Positions 16,955 through 25,507 of a DNA stretch of 64,000 nt are shown here, piece by piece. Source of the DNA: Terrimesophilobacter sp044464485 (GTDB taxonomy: Bacteria; Actinomycetota; Actinomycetes; Actinomycetales; Microbacteriaceae). Below the pieces are notes generated by a model that saw only the letters and a program-made list of their open reading frames with translations, searched no databases and was not told the origin of the DNA. The stretch lies in assembly GCA_044464485.1 (NCBI GenBank), contig JBIQLG010000001.1, positions 1 through 64,000 of the forward strand, read 5' to 3'. The position numbers were made by a program, and so were the translations under genes. Position 1 is the first letter of the stretch. The number at the start of each line of letters is the position of its first letter.

Positions 16955-17787
16955 GCGATCGCTTCACCGTGTGGGCGCTCGAAGGCATACCGGAAGTCTC
17001 TGCGGGTGATGACCTGCCGGCCGTGATCGCAAACGTCGCCGGCGATCTTGAGGACGGCGACATCCTCGTCGTCACGAGCAAGATCGTGTCGAAGGCGGAG
17101 GGTCGCCAGCTGCAGGCAGCGGACCGGGAAGACGCCATCACCGCGGAAACCGTTCGCGTCGTTGCCACGAGGAAGCATGCGGCGGGTGTCACCCGTATCG
17201 TCGAGAATCGCCTCGGGCTGGTATTGGCGGCAGCAGGAGTGGACTCCAGCAACACTCCGGACGGTACGGTTCTGCGTCTGCCTGTCGACCCGGATGCCTC
17301 CGCCCGTGCTCTGTGCACGGCGTTGCGTCTCAAACTCGGCGTGCGCGTGGGAGTGGTTATTTCGGATACTCTCGGGCGGGCATGGCGGCTCGGCCAGACC
17401 GACATCGCGATTGGCGCCGGGGGGCTGCGCGTGCTCGACGACCTTCGCGGGAGCACGGATGCGGGTGGACGACGATTGGACGCCACCATCATCGCCATCG
17501 CGGACGAGCTCGCGGGTGCGGCGGACCTCGTGAAGGGAAAGTCCGCGGGGCTGCCGGTGGCGGTGATTCGTGGCCTGGGTCGGTTCGTGGGTGATGTGGA
17601 CGAACCGGGTGCGCGCGCGATTGTTCGACCATTGGAGGATGACCTGTTCCACCTCGGTGCCGCCGAGGCGTATCGACAGGGCCTCGTGGACGGTCAGGCC
17701 GGCATCGACCGCACCGTCGACGGTCGGCTACCAGCCGCCGCCGCCCCCTCCGCCGCCGCCGCCGCCGGAGAATCCGCCGCCACTTGA
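16951..17787 (+). CDS. cofE: Coenzyme F420-0:L-glutamate ligase
   Basis: 278 aa. Adds L-glutamate residues to F420-0 using GTP, building the polyglutamate tail. N-terminal DGDILVVTSKIVSKAEGRQL, the central VISDTLGRAWRLGQTDIAIG and VKGKSAGLPVAVIRGL are typical of CofE. It lacks the C-terminal nitroreductase-like domain found in mycobacterial FbiB (about 448 aa), so it is the short single-domain form. ATG 16951 overlaps the upstream LLM gene. The Ala/Pro-rich C-terminal 20 codons overlap the end of the convergent DUF2207 gene by 60 bp and may not be functional. Confidence 0.92.
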   Translation: MSDRFTVWALEGIPEVSAGDDLPAVIANVAGDLEDGDILVVTSKIVSKAEGRQLQAADREDAITAETVRVVATRKHAAGVTRIVENRLGLVLAAAGVDSSNTPDGTVLRLPVDPDASARALCTALRLKLGVRVGVVISDTLGRAWRLGQTDIAIGAGGLRVLDDLRGSTDAGGRRLDATIIAIADELAGAADLVKGKSAGLPVAVIRGLGRFVGDVDEPGARAIVRPLEDDLFHLGAAEAYRQGLVDGQAGIDRTVDGRLPAAAAPSAAAAAGESAAT

Positions 17788-19551
17788 GCCGCCCGAGAAG
17801 CTGCTTCCTCCCGACGACCCCCACGAGGAGCCGCTGGAGGAACTCGGCGGTGCGGTCGTGGCAAAACGTGCCTGCGCGATCTGGCTGCCAAAGACGGAGA
17901 TTCCGATGAGGTTGCTGTTGCCTTCGTACCAGGTCGGCTGTTCGGTTTCGCTGTAGTGGCGGCCGAGCTCGGCGATCCACTGTTTTTCCACTCCGAAGAT
18001 CATGGCGTAGGGCAGGAGTTTTTCGTAAAGCTTGATGACGGCGGACTGGTCGGTGACATCGATGCGCTCTGCGGTGTCCGGCGCCTGCAGCACCCGAATG
18101 CGATCGGCTTCGGCGAGAGCAACATAGTCGCGGATGCCGTAGAGGTAGTCGCGTACTTCGGCACCCTTCTCCGTCATGACATACGGTGGCGTCACGAGGA
18201 ACGCGATGATGATCCAGCCGACCACGCACCAGAACGCGGCCACGGATATTCCCGGCGCGTCGACGCCGAGCGGAATCGAGATGAATCTGATGGCGAGAGC
18301 CGCCGCGGCGAGCGCGAAGGACATCCAGCGCAGGATTCGAGGGATCCGCGTGACGGGTTGCGCGCGCCAGCCTTTCTTTCTCACTTCGTTCGCCGCGTGG
18401 AGCTTGTGTTTTTCGAGACGGTCGCCGATAGCGGTCTTATTGGGGTTCAGCACGACTCTTTCGCCCACCGCGACGTCCTCGAAGAGGAACTTCAGGACCC
18501 AGCGTTCCTCTTCCGGCGCTCCCGGCCAGCCCGCAAGCAATTCCAATTCGTAGCGTGTGTCCGGAGGATTTTTCGGCCGCTCCCGGATCGCCAGCACACG
18601 TTTCACCGCGAACCTCACTATTTGTGCGGGAATCGCGGAGCGCTGGCGTTTCAACAGCTCTGCAGCGAGCATCGGATATGCCTCGCGGTGGGGCGTGTAC
18701 TCGGGCACGATGATGCCGCGCCCTTTCGCGTCACGCCACACGAACAGCCGCACGCCGATCACGAACAGGAGCGCGGCACCGGAAAGCGCCACAAGCACCC
18801 ACGGCAGCACGGCAAAATACCACTGGTCTTTGAGGATGAACGGGTCGGCGAACGTCGCGGGGTCGAAACCGATGGCAATCGTCATGGTTTGGTACGGCAG
18901 AAGATCGTCGGCAGACGCGCTCATTGTGGAGCCGGTTTGGGAAATGACGCAGCGATCCGTTCCGCCTTCGTAACCGTAGTAACAGGCGCTGTTGCCGGTC
19001 AGCGTCTTGTCGATACCGTCGTTCAAGTGCACTGTCGCCGTGACCTTGCCGAAGGGTTGGCCCCATCCGGTGCCGTTGACATCCCAATAGAATTCGTCGG
19101 ACGCGGTGTCTTCGAAAGACCTCACGACGTTGCGCGAAGTGTATTCGATGCGGTACGTCACGGTTCCGTGCACGTAACTTTGCGCGCTTCCGATTCGCAG
19201 CACGGCAAAACCGTCGCTGTCGGAGCGGGAGTAGGGTATCGGCGTGCCGCCGCCATCCGTCACCGAGACGATGGTGGTGTTCAGATCGGCGTCGCCATAC
19301 GTGAGCGGGATCGCCCGTTCGATACCGTGATTCTGGTCGAAGTCCGGAAAGACCGCGACGAGAGTCTCGACCGTGCGCAGCGTGGCGTTTCCTCCCGCGT
19401 CCCGGCCGAGGTAATAGTCGCTGGACATTGAGGTGAATTCGAAGTCGTCTGTCGAGGCGTACGCGACGGCGGGGGAAAACCCGATGGTCAGAGCCGCGAG
19501 AATCACGGCCGCAAGCGCGAGAAAAAATCGGGAGGCAAACCTCGGTCGCAT
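17728..19551 (-). CDS. DUF2207 membrane protein with Gly/Ser-rich tail
   Basis: 607 aa. A signal peptide (to about residue 33) is followed by a DUF2207 extracellular domain (about 37-220), a transmembrane helix (about 233-257), a cytoplasmic stretch, two hydrophobic helices (about 400-450), a further domain with an AWIAELGRHYSETEQPTWYE-like region, and a C-terminal tail that turns into a glycine run ending in Trp. DUF2207 proteins are widespread actinobacterial and firmicute membrane proteins of unknown role. ATG 19551 lies 6 nt after -10 TAGCCT (leaderless); GTG 19557 is the alternative. It overlaps cofE tail to tail. Confidence 0.85.
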   Translation of the reverse strand: MRPRFASRFFLALAAVILAALTIGFSPAVAYASTDDFEFTSMSSDYYLGRDAGGNATLRTVETLVAVFPDFDQNHGIERAIPLTYGDADLNTTIVSVTDGGGTPIPYSRSDSDGFAVLRIGSAQSYVHGTVTYRIEYTSRNVVRSFEDTASDEFYWDVNGTGWGQPFGKVTATVHLNDGIDKTLTGNSACYYGYEGGTDRCVISQTGSTMSASADDLLPYQTMTIAIGFDPATFADPFILKDQWYFAVLPWVLVALSGAALLFVIGVRLFVWRDAKGRGIIVPEYTPHREAYPMLAAELLKRQRSAIPAQIVRFAVKRVLAIRERPKNPPDTRYELELLAGWPGAPEEERWVLKFLFEDVAVGERVVLNPNKTAIGDRLEKHKLHAANEVRKKGWRAQPVTRIPRILRWMSFALAAAALAIRFISIPLGVDAPGISVAAFWCVVGWIIIAFLVTPPYVMTEKGAEVRDYLYGIRDYVALAEADRIRVLQAPDTAERIDVTDQSAVIKLYEKLLPYAMIFGVEKQWIAELGRHYSETEQPTWYEGNSNLIGISVFGSQIAQARFATTAPPSSSSGSSWGSSGGSSFSGGSSGGGFSGGGGGGGGGGGW

Positions 19552-19653
19552 TCTCACAGGCTAGCGGAGAACCATCGTTGTACTTCTTTACCTGCGCTTC
19601 ACGGCGCACGGTGTCAGAATCGACTGAGAGATCACATCTCGATCCCCGATGGA

Positions 19654-20922
19654 GTGGCTATGAACACAGCTGTTCGCCGCGGCATCGAACGGCGTGGCCG
19701 CACAATTTCGGTGACCGTTCGCGGTGGCGCGCTGGTCGGGGCGGCCGTTGTGTCCCTGAGCGTGGCATACATCGCCGGTTGGCCCGAGTTGCTCATTCTG
19801 GGCTGTTTCTGCGCGATTCCCCCGCTGCTGGGACTGTGGTTCACAGCGTGGCGCCGACCTCGCTTCACGATCGTCAGATCCTCGACGCCCGTCGTCATGA
19901 ACGCGGGTTCCGCGGGTTCGGCTCGGCTCCGCATCACGTCGCCGTCACGAGTGCGTCCGGCAACCCTGCTCTGGAGCGATGACATCCCCTGGAGTCCGGG
20001 ACTCACACCGTGGCGTGACCTGCCGGCAATGGATGCGGGAGGCACCGTCGACCTTTTCTACAATTTTGTGCCCGCCAGACGGGGAGTTTTCGAAATCGGC
20101 CCGCTCGTGGTGCGCAACTCCGACCCGTTTGGGCTTTCTCGTGGAGAATTCGACGTCGGTGGAACGCACCGGGTTGTTGTCGCTCCCGAGCTTGTCGATC
20201 TGGGCGAGAGCCTCGAGGAACTCGCATCACGCAGCGGCACGGCCCGAATGTTCCAGCATCGGGCGCTCGCGGGCGATCACGACATCATGACGCGCGACTA
20301 CCGCCCCGGCGATGCGCTTCGGCGGGTGCACTGGAGGGCCTCCGCCCACCACGGGGAACTCATGGTGCGTGAAGACGAGAAGCGAAGCCACGCGGAGGCG
20401 CTCATTGTCGTGGATACTCGGCGAGCGAACTGGCGGGACGTCTCGCGGAACGTGAACCCCGATCGACCGGAGAGCGAGAATTTCGAATGGGCGCTCAGCA
20501 TGGTCATCTCTCTTCGCGACTACCTCGTGCGTCTGGGGATCAAAGTGTCGGTTATAGAGACGGCGGTGCAACAACTGGCAGATGACGAATCGACGGATGG
20601 TTTTATCGAATCGCTTGCCCGCGTTCGGCTCAGCTACCAGAACGGTCCGGCGCTTCGCGTGATCGATCCATCGCACGCGAGCGTCGGAGTTCTTGTCGCC
20701 ATTGTCGATTCGCCCGACGCGGAGATCGTTGCTGCGCTCGTCGAGCAGAGAGCGAATTTCGGTGTCGCCCTCGCATTTGTCACCGGTCCCGTGAGCAAAC
20801 AACTCGATGACGCGCTCAGTTCCGCGGGTTGGGCGGTACACCGGGTGGCGCACGGTGAAACCGTGCGGGACGCATGGGGGATGGCGTTGCTCGAGCCCGG
20901 TGCGGTGACAGAGAATGCGTGA
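19654..20922 (+). CDS. DUF58 domain protein, copy 1
   Basis: 422 aa. Two N-terminal transmembrane helices (about 26-66) and a C-terminal DUF58 domain with the hallmark RPGDALRRVHWRASAHHGEL. A von Willebrand-like segment follows (AEALIVVDTRR). DUF58 proteins almost always sit with MoxR ATPases and transglutaminase-like membrane proteins and are thought to work in surface or stress-linked protein maturation. GTG 19654 or ATG 19660 may be the start. It overlaps the next gene by 8 bp and heads an apparent five-gene operon. Confidence 0.88.
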   Translation: MAMNTAVRRGIERRGRTISVTVRGGALVGAAVVSLSVAYIAGWPELLILGCFCAIPPLLGLWFTAWRRPRFTIVRSSTPVVMNAGSAGSARLRITSPSRVRPATLLWSDDIPWSPGLTPWRDLPAMDAGGTVDLFYNFVPARRGVFEIGPLVVRNSDPFGLSRGEFDVGGTHRVVVAPELVDLGESLEELASRSGTARMFQHRALAGDHDIMTRDYRPGDALRRVHWRASAHHGELMVREDEKRSHAEALIVVDTRRANWRDVSRNVNPDRPESENFEWALSMVISLRDYLVRLGIKVSVIETAVQQLADDESTDGFIESLARVRLSYQNGPALRVIDPSHASVGVLVAIVDSPDAEIVAALVEQRANFGVALAFVTGPVSKQLDDALSSAGWAVHRVAHGETVRDAWGMALLEPGAVTENA

Positions 20923-23191
20923 GGCCATGATTGCGCGTGCGGAGGCGGAATCCCGTGCGCGCTTGCGCCGGGCCGAATTGCCGCGCGCACTGCTTGTACT
21001 CACGGCGTTTGCCGTCACGCTGGGCGGAGTGCACACGATTCTGCAGGGCGTGCAGTGGTGGGTTCTGAGCGTGGTGATCACGATCGTCATCCTGGGCGTC
21101 GGCGCACTCGTGCGTACCGTGCTGCCGATGCGGAGCCTGCGCGCCAGACTTCTGGCGCCTCTGGCCGGAGCACTGGCGGCGTGCCTCATCGTGGTGGCGA
21201 GGTTCGGCGACGGAACGGGTGTACTGGGCGTCATTCCCACAGCTCAATCGTTCGATCGATTCCGCATCCTCGTGCGCGATGCCGGATATTCGATCACGTG
21301 GCAAACAGTGCCCGCCCGCGCTGATGATGCGATATCGTTCGTGCTGGCCATCGGCGTCGTCGCCCTTGTCGTCTTCGCCGAGATAGCGGTGTTTTCGATG
21401 AGGCTGCCCGCCGTGGCGGGTATTCCGCTTGCCCTCATTTTTCTCGTTCCCGGGTTCACGCCGGAGGGCAGAACCGATGGGTGGTTCTTCGCCGCGAGCG
21501 CAGTGGCATTCCTTGCTCTACTTCTGGGGAGCCGTCTTCGGCGTGCCGTTTCTGCGGTCGCCGTGGCCGCAATGGCCGTGTGCGGCGGACTCCTGCTTCC
21601 CGGCGTCATGCCGAGTACCGACTTCGCTGTCACGAGCAGCGGACTGGGGCCGAGCGTGTCAACGGGCGTCAACCCCATTCTTCGGCTCGGGGATGATCTC
21701 CGCCACAACGACAAGCGGATTGCGCTCACCTACAGCACGGTGTCCGGCGAGCCGGAGTATCTGAGGCTTGCGGTGATTTCGGACTTTTCGGGTTCGCGCT
21801 GGACGCCGGGTCAGCCAGCGTTGGACCCCTCGAACCGGCCGGTGACTTTTCCTCGCCCTCCCGGGCTCTCGGTGGGAGTGTCAAGCTCCCGCGAAGTCAC
21901 CTACGTGCATGTCGCCAACCTGTTGAGTTCATGGCTGCCGGTTCCGTATGCGGCATCGAGCGTGACCGGCCTTCAGGGTGCGTGGCAATACCTGCCCGAC
22001 GCGTTCACCGTGGCCAGCAATGTTGCCCTCGCCCGCGGCGAAAACTACACGGTGTCGAGCATGCACATAACGCCGACACCGGATGAGCTGCTCTCCGCTG
22101 GTGCGCGCGTGCCGTCGGACATGGAACGCTTTCTCGCCCTGCCGCCGGAGACGCCGGCCGTCATCGAGCAAACTGCTCACCGTGTGACCGCCGGCGAGGG
22201 CAGCAGTTACGAAAAGGCGCTCGCACTTCAGGCGTTTCTCCGATCCGAACCGTTCCGATATTCGGAGACAGCACCGGAGGCGGACGGCTACGACGGAACC
22301 GGCGTCGAGTACGTCGCGGCGTTTCTGGAGAAACACAGCGGATACTGCATCCACTTCGCGTCCGCAATGGCGGTAATGGCACGAGAGATCGGCATTCCCA
22401 GCCGAATCACTGTCGGGTTTCAGCCGGGTACACTGCAAAACGGTGACGACAACGGTCGGCGACTTTTCGCGGTCACCAATAAGGATCTGCACGCGTGGCC
22501 GGAATTGTTCTTCAGCGGCATCGGCTGGGTGCGGTTCGAACCCACACCGAGCAGGGGTGCCGTGCCTGACTACGCCAACCCCGCGGTGGTCGGCGTTCCT
22601 CCTGTGCTGGCCGAGGGATCCGGTGATGGAGCAACCTCGGGACGTCCCGGCGGTGCGGATGGACCGAAAATCGATGACGGACCGACGTCGGCGCGATGGC
22701 TCTCGCACGCCGACGCGAGCGGTTGGTGGACATTCGGCGGCATAGCGGCCGGGGTGGTTTTGCTGCTCCTGCTGCCGGCGATCCTCCGCGCGGTGCGGCG
22801 ACGCCGTCGGCTTGCCAGAGTGCTGGCGGGAAAATCTTCGGTCACGTTGCTGTGGCGCGAACTGCTGGACTCTATGCACGATGCAGGAATTGCCGTGAAC
22901 CCCACTCTCACGCTGCGCGAAGCTGCGGCAGTTGTTCGGCGCGCGCGCTCGATGACGGCGGAGGGCGCTGATGCACTCGAGCGACTCCGCGTTGCCGTGG
23001 AACAGGAGGGCTACGGTCCGCCGGCGCAATTCCCACCGCAGCCGGAGGCGCGCCGCCTTCTCGTCGCCGATGCGAAGCGTGTCCTGCACTGCGTTGCCGC
23101 GAGTGTTCAGGGTGATCAGCGAGTGCGGGCGTTGATGTTGCCTCCGTCAATAGTGGCGAAGGCGACGCAACTGGTGAGACGATTCGGTTAG
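20915..23191 (+). CDS. TgpA-type transglutaminase-like membrane protein, copy 1
   Basis: 758 aa. About six N-terminal membrane helices, then an extracellular DUF3488/transglutaminase-core domain, then a helix near 605-625 and a DUF4129-like cytoplasmic tail. The papain-like triad is in place: Cys in HSGYCIHFASAMAVMARE (near residue 478), His in LHAWPELFF and Asp/Glu region WVRFEPTPSRG. Such proteins are usually partners of DUF58 and MoxR. The substrate is unknown. Paralogous to the protein at 25494-27812. Confidence 0.88.
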   Translation: MREAMIARAEAESRARLRRAELPRALLVLTAFAVTLGGVHTILQGVQWWVLSVVITIVILGVGALVRTVLPMRSLRARLLAPLAGALAACLIVVARFGDGTGVLGVIPTAQSFDRFRILVRDAGYSITWQTVPARADDAISFVLAIGVVALVVFAEIAVFSMRLPAVAGIPLALIFLVPGFTPEGRTDGWFFAASAVAFLALLLGSRLRRAVSAVAVAAMAVCGGLLLPGVMPSTDFAVTSSGLGPSVSTGVNPILRLGDDLRHNDKRIALTYSTVSGEPEYLRLAVISDFSGSRWTPGQPALDPSNRPVTFPRPPGLSVGVSSSREVTYVHVANLLSSWLPVPYAASSVTGLQGAWQYLPDAFTVASNVALARGENYTVSSMHITPTPDELLSAGARVPSDMERFLALPPETPAVIEQTAHRVTAGEGSSYEKALALQAFLRSEPFRYSETAPEADGYDGTGVEYVAAFLEKHSGYCIHFASAMAVMAREIGIPSRITVGFQPGTLQNGDDNGRRLFAVTNKDLHAWPELFFSGIGWVRFEPTPSRGAVPDYANPAVVGVPPVLAEGSGDGATSGRPGGADGPKIDDGPTSARWLSHADASGWWTFGGIAAGVVLLLLLPAILRAVRRRRRLARVLAGKSSVTLLWRELLDSMHDAGIAVNPTLTLREAAAVVRRARSMTAEGADALERLRVAVEQEGYGPPAQFPPQPEARRLLVADAKRVLHCVAASVQGDQRVRALMLPPSIVAKATQLVRRFG

Positions 23192-23194
23192 TGC

Positions 23195-24214
23195 GTGGGA
23201 CGTCAAACAGTGAGGCGAACAGTGGCAGCAGCAAACAGAGTGGGGCGCAGTGATTTTCACGCGCTCAGTCGGGACATCATCCGAAGCATTGAAACCGTCA
23301 TCGACGGCAAGCGGGAGGCGGTCGAGCTTGCGTTGACCACGGTGCTGGCCGAAGGACACCTGCTCATTGAGGATGTGCCCGGTGTGGGCAAGACAATGCT
23401 CGCTCGCGCTCTCGCGCGCTCGATCGACTGCACGGTCAATCGCATTCAATTCACCCCCGACCTCCTGCCCTCCGACATCACGGGCGTGTCGGTCTTCAAC
23501 CAGGTGACCCGCGAGTTCCAGTTCAAGCCCGGTCCGGTGTTCGCCAACCTCGTGATCGGCGATGAGATCAACCGTGCCAGCCCCAAGACGCAGTCCGCGC
23601 TGCTGGAGAGCATGGAGGAGCGGCAGGTGAGCGTGGATGGCGAGACGTATCCGCTGGCCAGACCGTTCACGGTCGTGGCGACGCAAAACCCGGTCGAAAT
23701 GGAGGGAACATATCCGCTCCCCGAGGCGCAGCGCGACAGGTTCATGGTGCGAATCTCCATGGGCTATCCCGATTCCGATGCCGAACTTGCGATGCTGCAA
23801 ACCCGCGAGCGTGAGAGTCCGCTCGACGCGTTGACTCCCGTCGTCTCGCTCGCGCAGCTTGCCGACATGATTGCCATGGTGCGCGAAATCTTCGTTTCCG
23901 AAGCGGTAGAGCAGTATGCCGTCAGCATCGCGCAGGAGACCCGCCGAGACCGAGAGTTGAGGCTCGGTGCGAGCCCGAGGGCGACGCTGCATCTGGTGCG
24001 CGCGGCAAAGGCGAGGGCCCTTCTCGATGGTCGGGACTTTGTGCTGCCCGACGACATCGACGCGTTGGCTGTCCCGGTTCTCGCTCATCGGCTCATTGCC
24101 GCCGCGCGGATTGCCGGGGCCGGCTCGTCGTACCAGTCCACGAGCATCACCGACATCATTCAGCGGATTCTCGCTGCCACGCCCGTACCGCTCGGCGCGG
24201 GGGATAAGGTCTGA
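23195..24214 (+). CDS. MoxR family AAA+ ATPase
   Basis: 339 aa. AAA+ chaperone-like ATPase with Walker A LIEDVPGVGKTMLARAL (about 61-77), Walker B LVIGDEINRASPKTQSALLE, and sensor VATQNPVEMEGTYPLPEAQRDRF. MoxR proteins assist maturation of metal-enzyme or surface complexes through VWA/DUF58 partners. It sits between two DUF58-transglutaminase pairs, so one ATPase may serve both. GTG 23195 is used; it is 3 bp after the upstream stop. Confidence 0.92.
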   Translation: MGRQTVRRTVAAANRVGRSDFHALSRDIIRSIETVIDGKREAVELALTTVLAEGHLLIEDVPGVGKTMLARALARSIDCTVNRIQFTPDLLPSDITGVSVFNQVTREFQFKPGPVFANLVIGDEINRASPKTQSALLESMEERQVSVDGETYPLARPFTVVATQNPVEMEGTYPLPEAQRDRFMVRISMGYPDSDAELAMLQTRERESPLDALTPVVSLAQLADMIAMVREIFVSEAVEQYAVSIAQETRRDRELRLGASPRATLHLVRAAKARALLDGRDFVLPDDIDALAVPVLAHRLIAAARIAGAGSSYQSTSITDIIQRILAATPVPLGAGDKV

Positions 24215-24223
24215 GCGCGTGTC

Positions 24224-25507
24224 GTGACCGACCGGGCGAGGCTGAAGAACCGCACGTCGCTGCGCGTGTCACTTGAACCGCGTGGGCGCGCACTCCTGGC
24301 GGCAGGTGTCGCGTGCATTCTCCTCGCCTATATGCTGCCGCGGAGCGAACTGCTTTACGCGGGTACGCTGCTTCTATCGATGCCGCTCATCGCGCTCGTC
24401 ACCGTGAGGTTTCGCCGTCGACGGATGAGCGTCTCGCGGCGCTTCATTCCTGCCGTTGCCTCGGTCGGGAACACGGTGACCGTCATGGCAGAGGTGTGCA
24501 ACCTCGCGGGGTCGAGTTCCGGCGAGTCTGCGTGGCGCGATTCCTGGCCGTGGCCGCCGCTCAGCACGCAACGGCGACGGCTCGCACCGCTCGCCCGACA
24601 CAGCGGCGGTCTGGGGCGTGGCGGCGTCACGACGGTCACGTACGTGATGGACCCGCCCCGGCGCGGCATTTTCGAGATCGGCCCGCTCGTGCTCGACGTG
24701 GGCGATCCGTTCCGGGTGTGCCGGGGTGAGGTCGTGGTGGGCGGAGTGCAGTCGCTCATCGTCACGCCCCGAGTTGCCGAGCTTCCGGCGACTCTGCCGA
24801 CCGTCGCGGCAGACGAGGGATCGGCCAGGGCATTGCAGAGGCTCTTCAGCGCGGGAGGCGACGACATCATGACGCGCGGCTACCGCCACGGGGATCCGCT
24901 TCGACGAGTCCACTGGAAGGCCTCGGCGCGCCACGACGAACTCATGGTGCGCGAGGAGGAACAGCGCAGTCACGCCCAGGCGCGAATCGTTCTGGATACC
25001 CGGCGTGCGGGCTATCGCGATACGGGTCCGGCGGCATCCGATGAGCCGGAAAGCGACTGCTTCGAGTGGGCGGTAGCCTTCACCGCCTCGCTCGCGCTTC
25101 ACTTGCAGCACATCGGATTCACGGTGGAAGTGCAGGAAACGGGATATCGGCAGCTTGCGAGTCCGGATCAGCGCGACGACTTTCTGACGTCTCTTGCGGC
25201 GGTGACCCTCGTCGAAGGCGCTGCGCAGCGGATGACGCCGCCGATTCCCGCGGTGCGCAGTTCGTCGCGCGGATCGGTGTTCGCTCTCCTTGCGGATGCC
25301 GAACCGCTCACCGTCGAGCGACTCGTTGCCGAGCGAGGCCAGTTTGGCCGCGCGCTCGCCTTCATCATCAATCCGCACAACGACGTGGTTGCCGGGCGGC
25401 TTCGGGATGCTGGCTGGACGTGCATGCCCGTGCGCCCCACGGACGACATGATTGCGGTGTGGAGCGCGGCTGCGGAAGCCGGAGAGGCGCAGAGTGGCCA
25501 GCTCTGA
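24224..25507 (+). CDS. DUF58 domain protein, copy 2
   Basis: 427 aa. The same architecture as copy 1: two N-terminal helices (about 20-55), a beta-rich middle domain, then the DUF58 signature HGDPLRRVHWKASARHDEL. Blocks such as PPRRGIFEIGPLVLDVGDPF match copy 1 (VPARRGVFEIGPLVVRNSDPF region). GTG start 9 bp after moxR; the 3' end overlaps the next gene by 14 bp. Confidence 0.88.
   Translation: MTDRARLKNRTSLRVSLEPRGRALLAAGVACILLAYMLPRSELLYAGTLLLSMPLIALVTVRFRRRRMSVSRRFIPAVASVGNTVTVMAEVCNLAGSSSGESAWRDSWPWPPLSTQRRRLAPLARHSGGLGRGGVTTVTYVMDPPRRGIFEIGPLVLDVGDPFRVCRGEVVVGGVQSLIVTPRVAELPATLPTVAADEGSARALQRLFSAGGDDIMTRGYRHGDPLRRVHWKASARHDELMVREEEQRSHAQARIVLDTRRAGYRDTGPAASDEPESDCFEWAVAFTASLALHLQHIGFTVEVQETGYRQLASPDQRDDFLTSLAAVTLVEGAAQRMTPPIPAVRSSSRGSVFALLADAEPLTVERLVAERGQFGRALAFIINPHNDVVAGRLRDAGWTCMPVRPTDDMIAVWSAAAEAGEAQSGQL

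Noticed and set aside
17956..19431. 491-aa plus-strand frame inside DUF2207
   Set aside because: Antisense shadow; the minus strand shows signal peptide, membrane helices and a family match.
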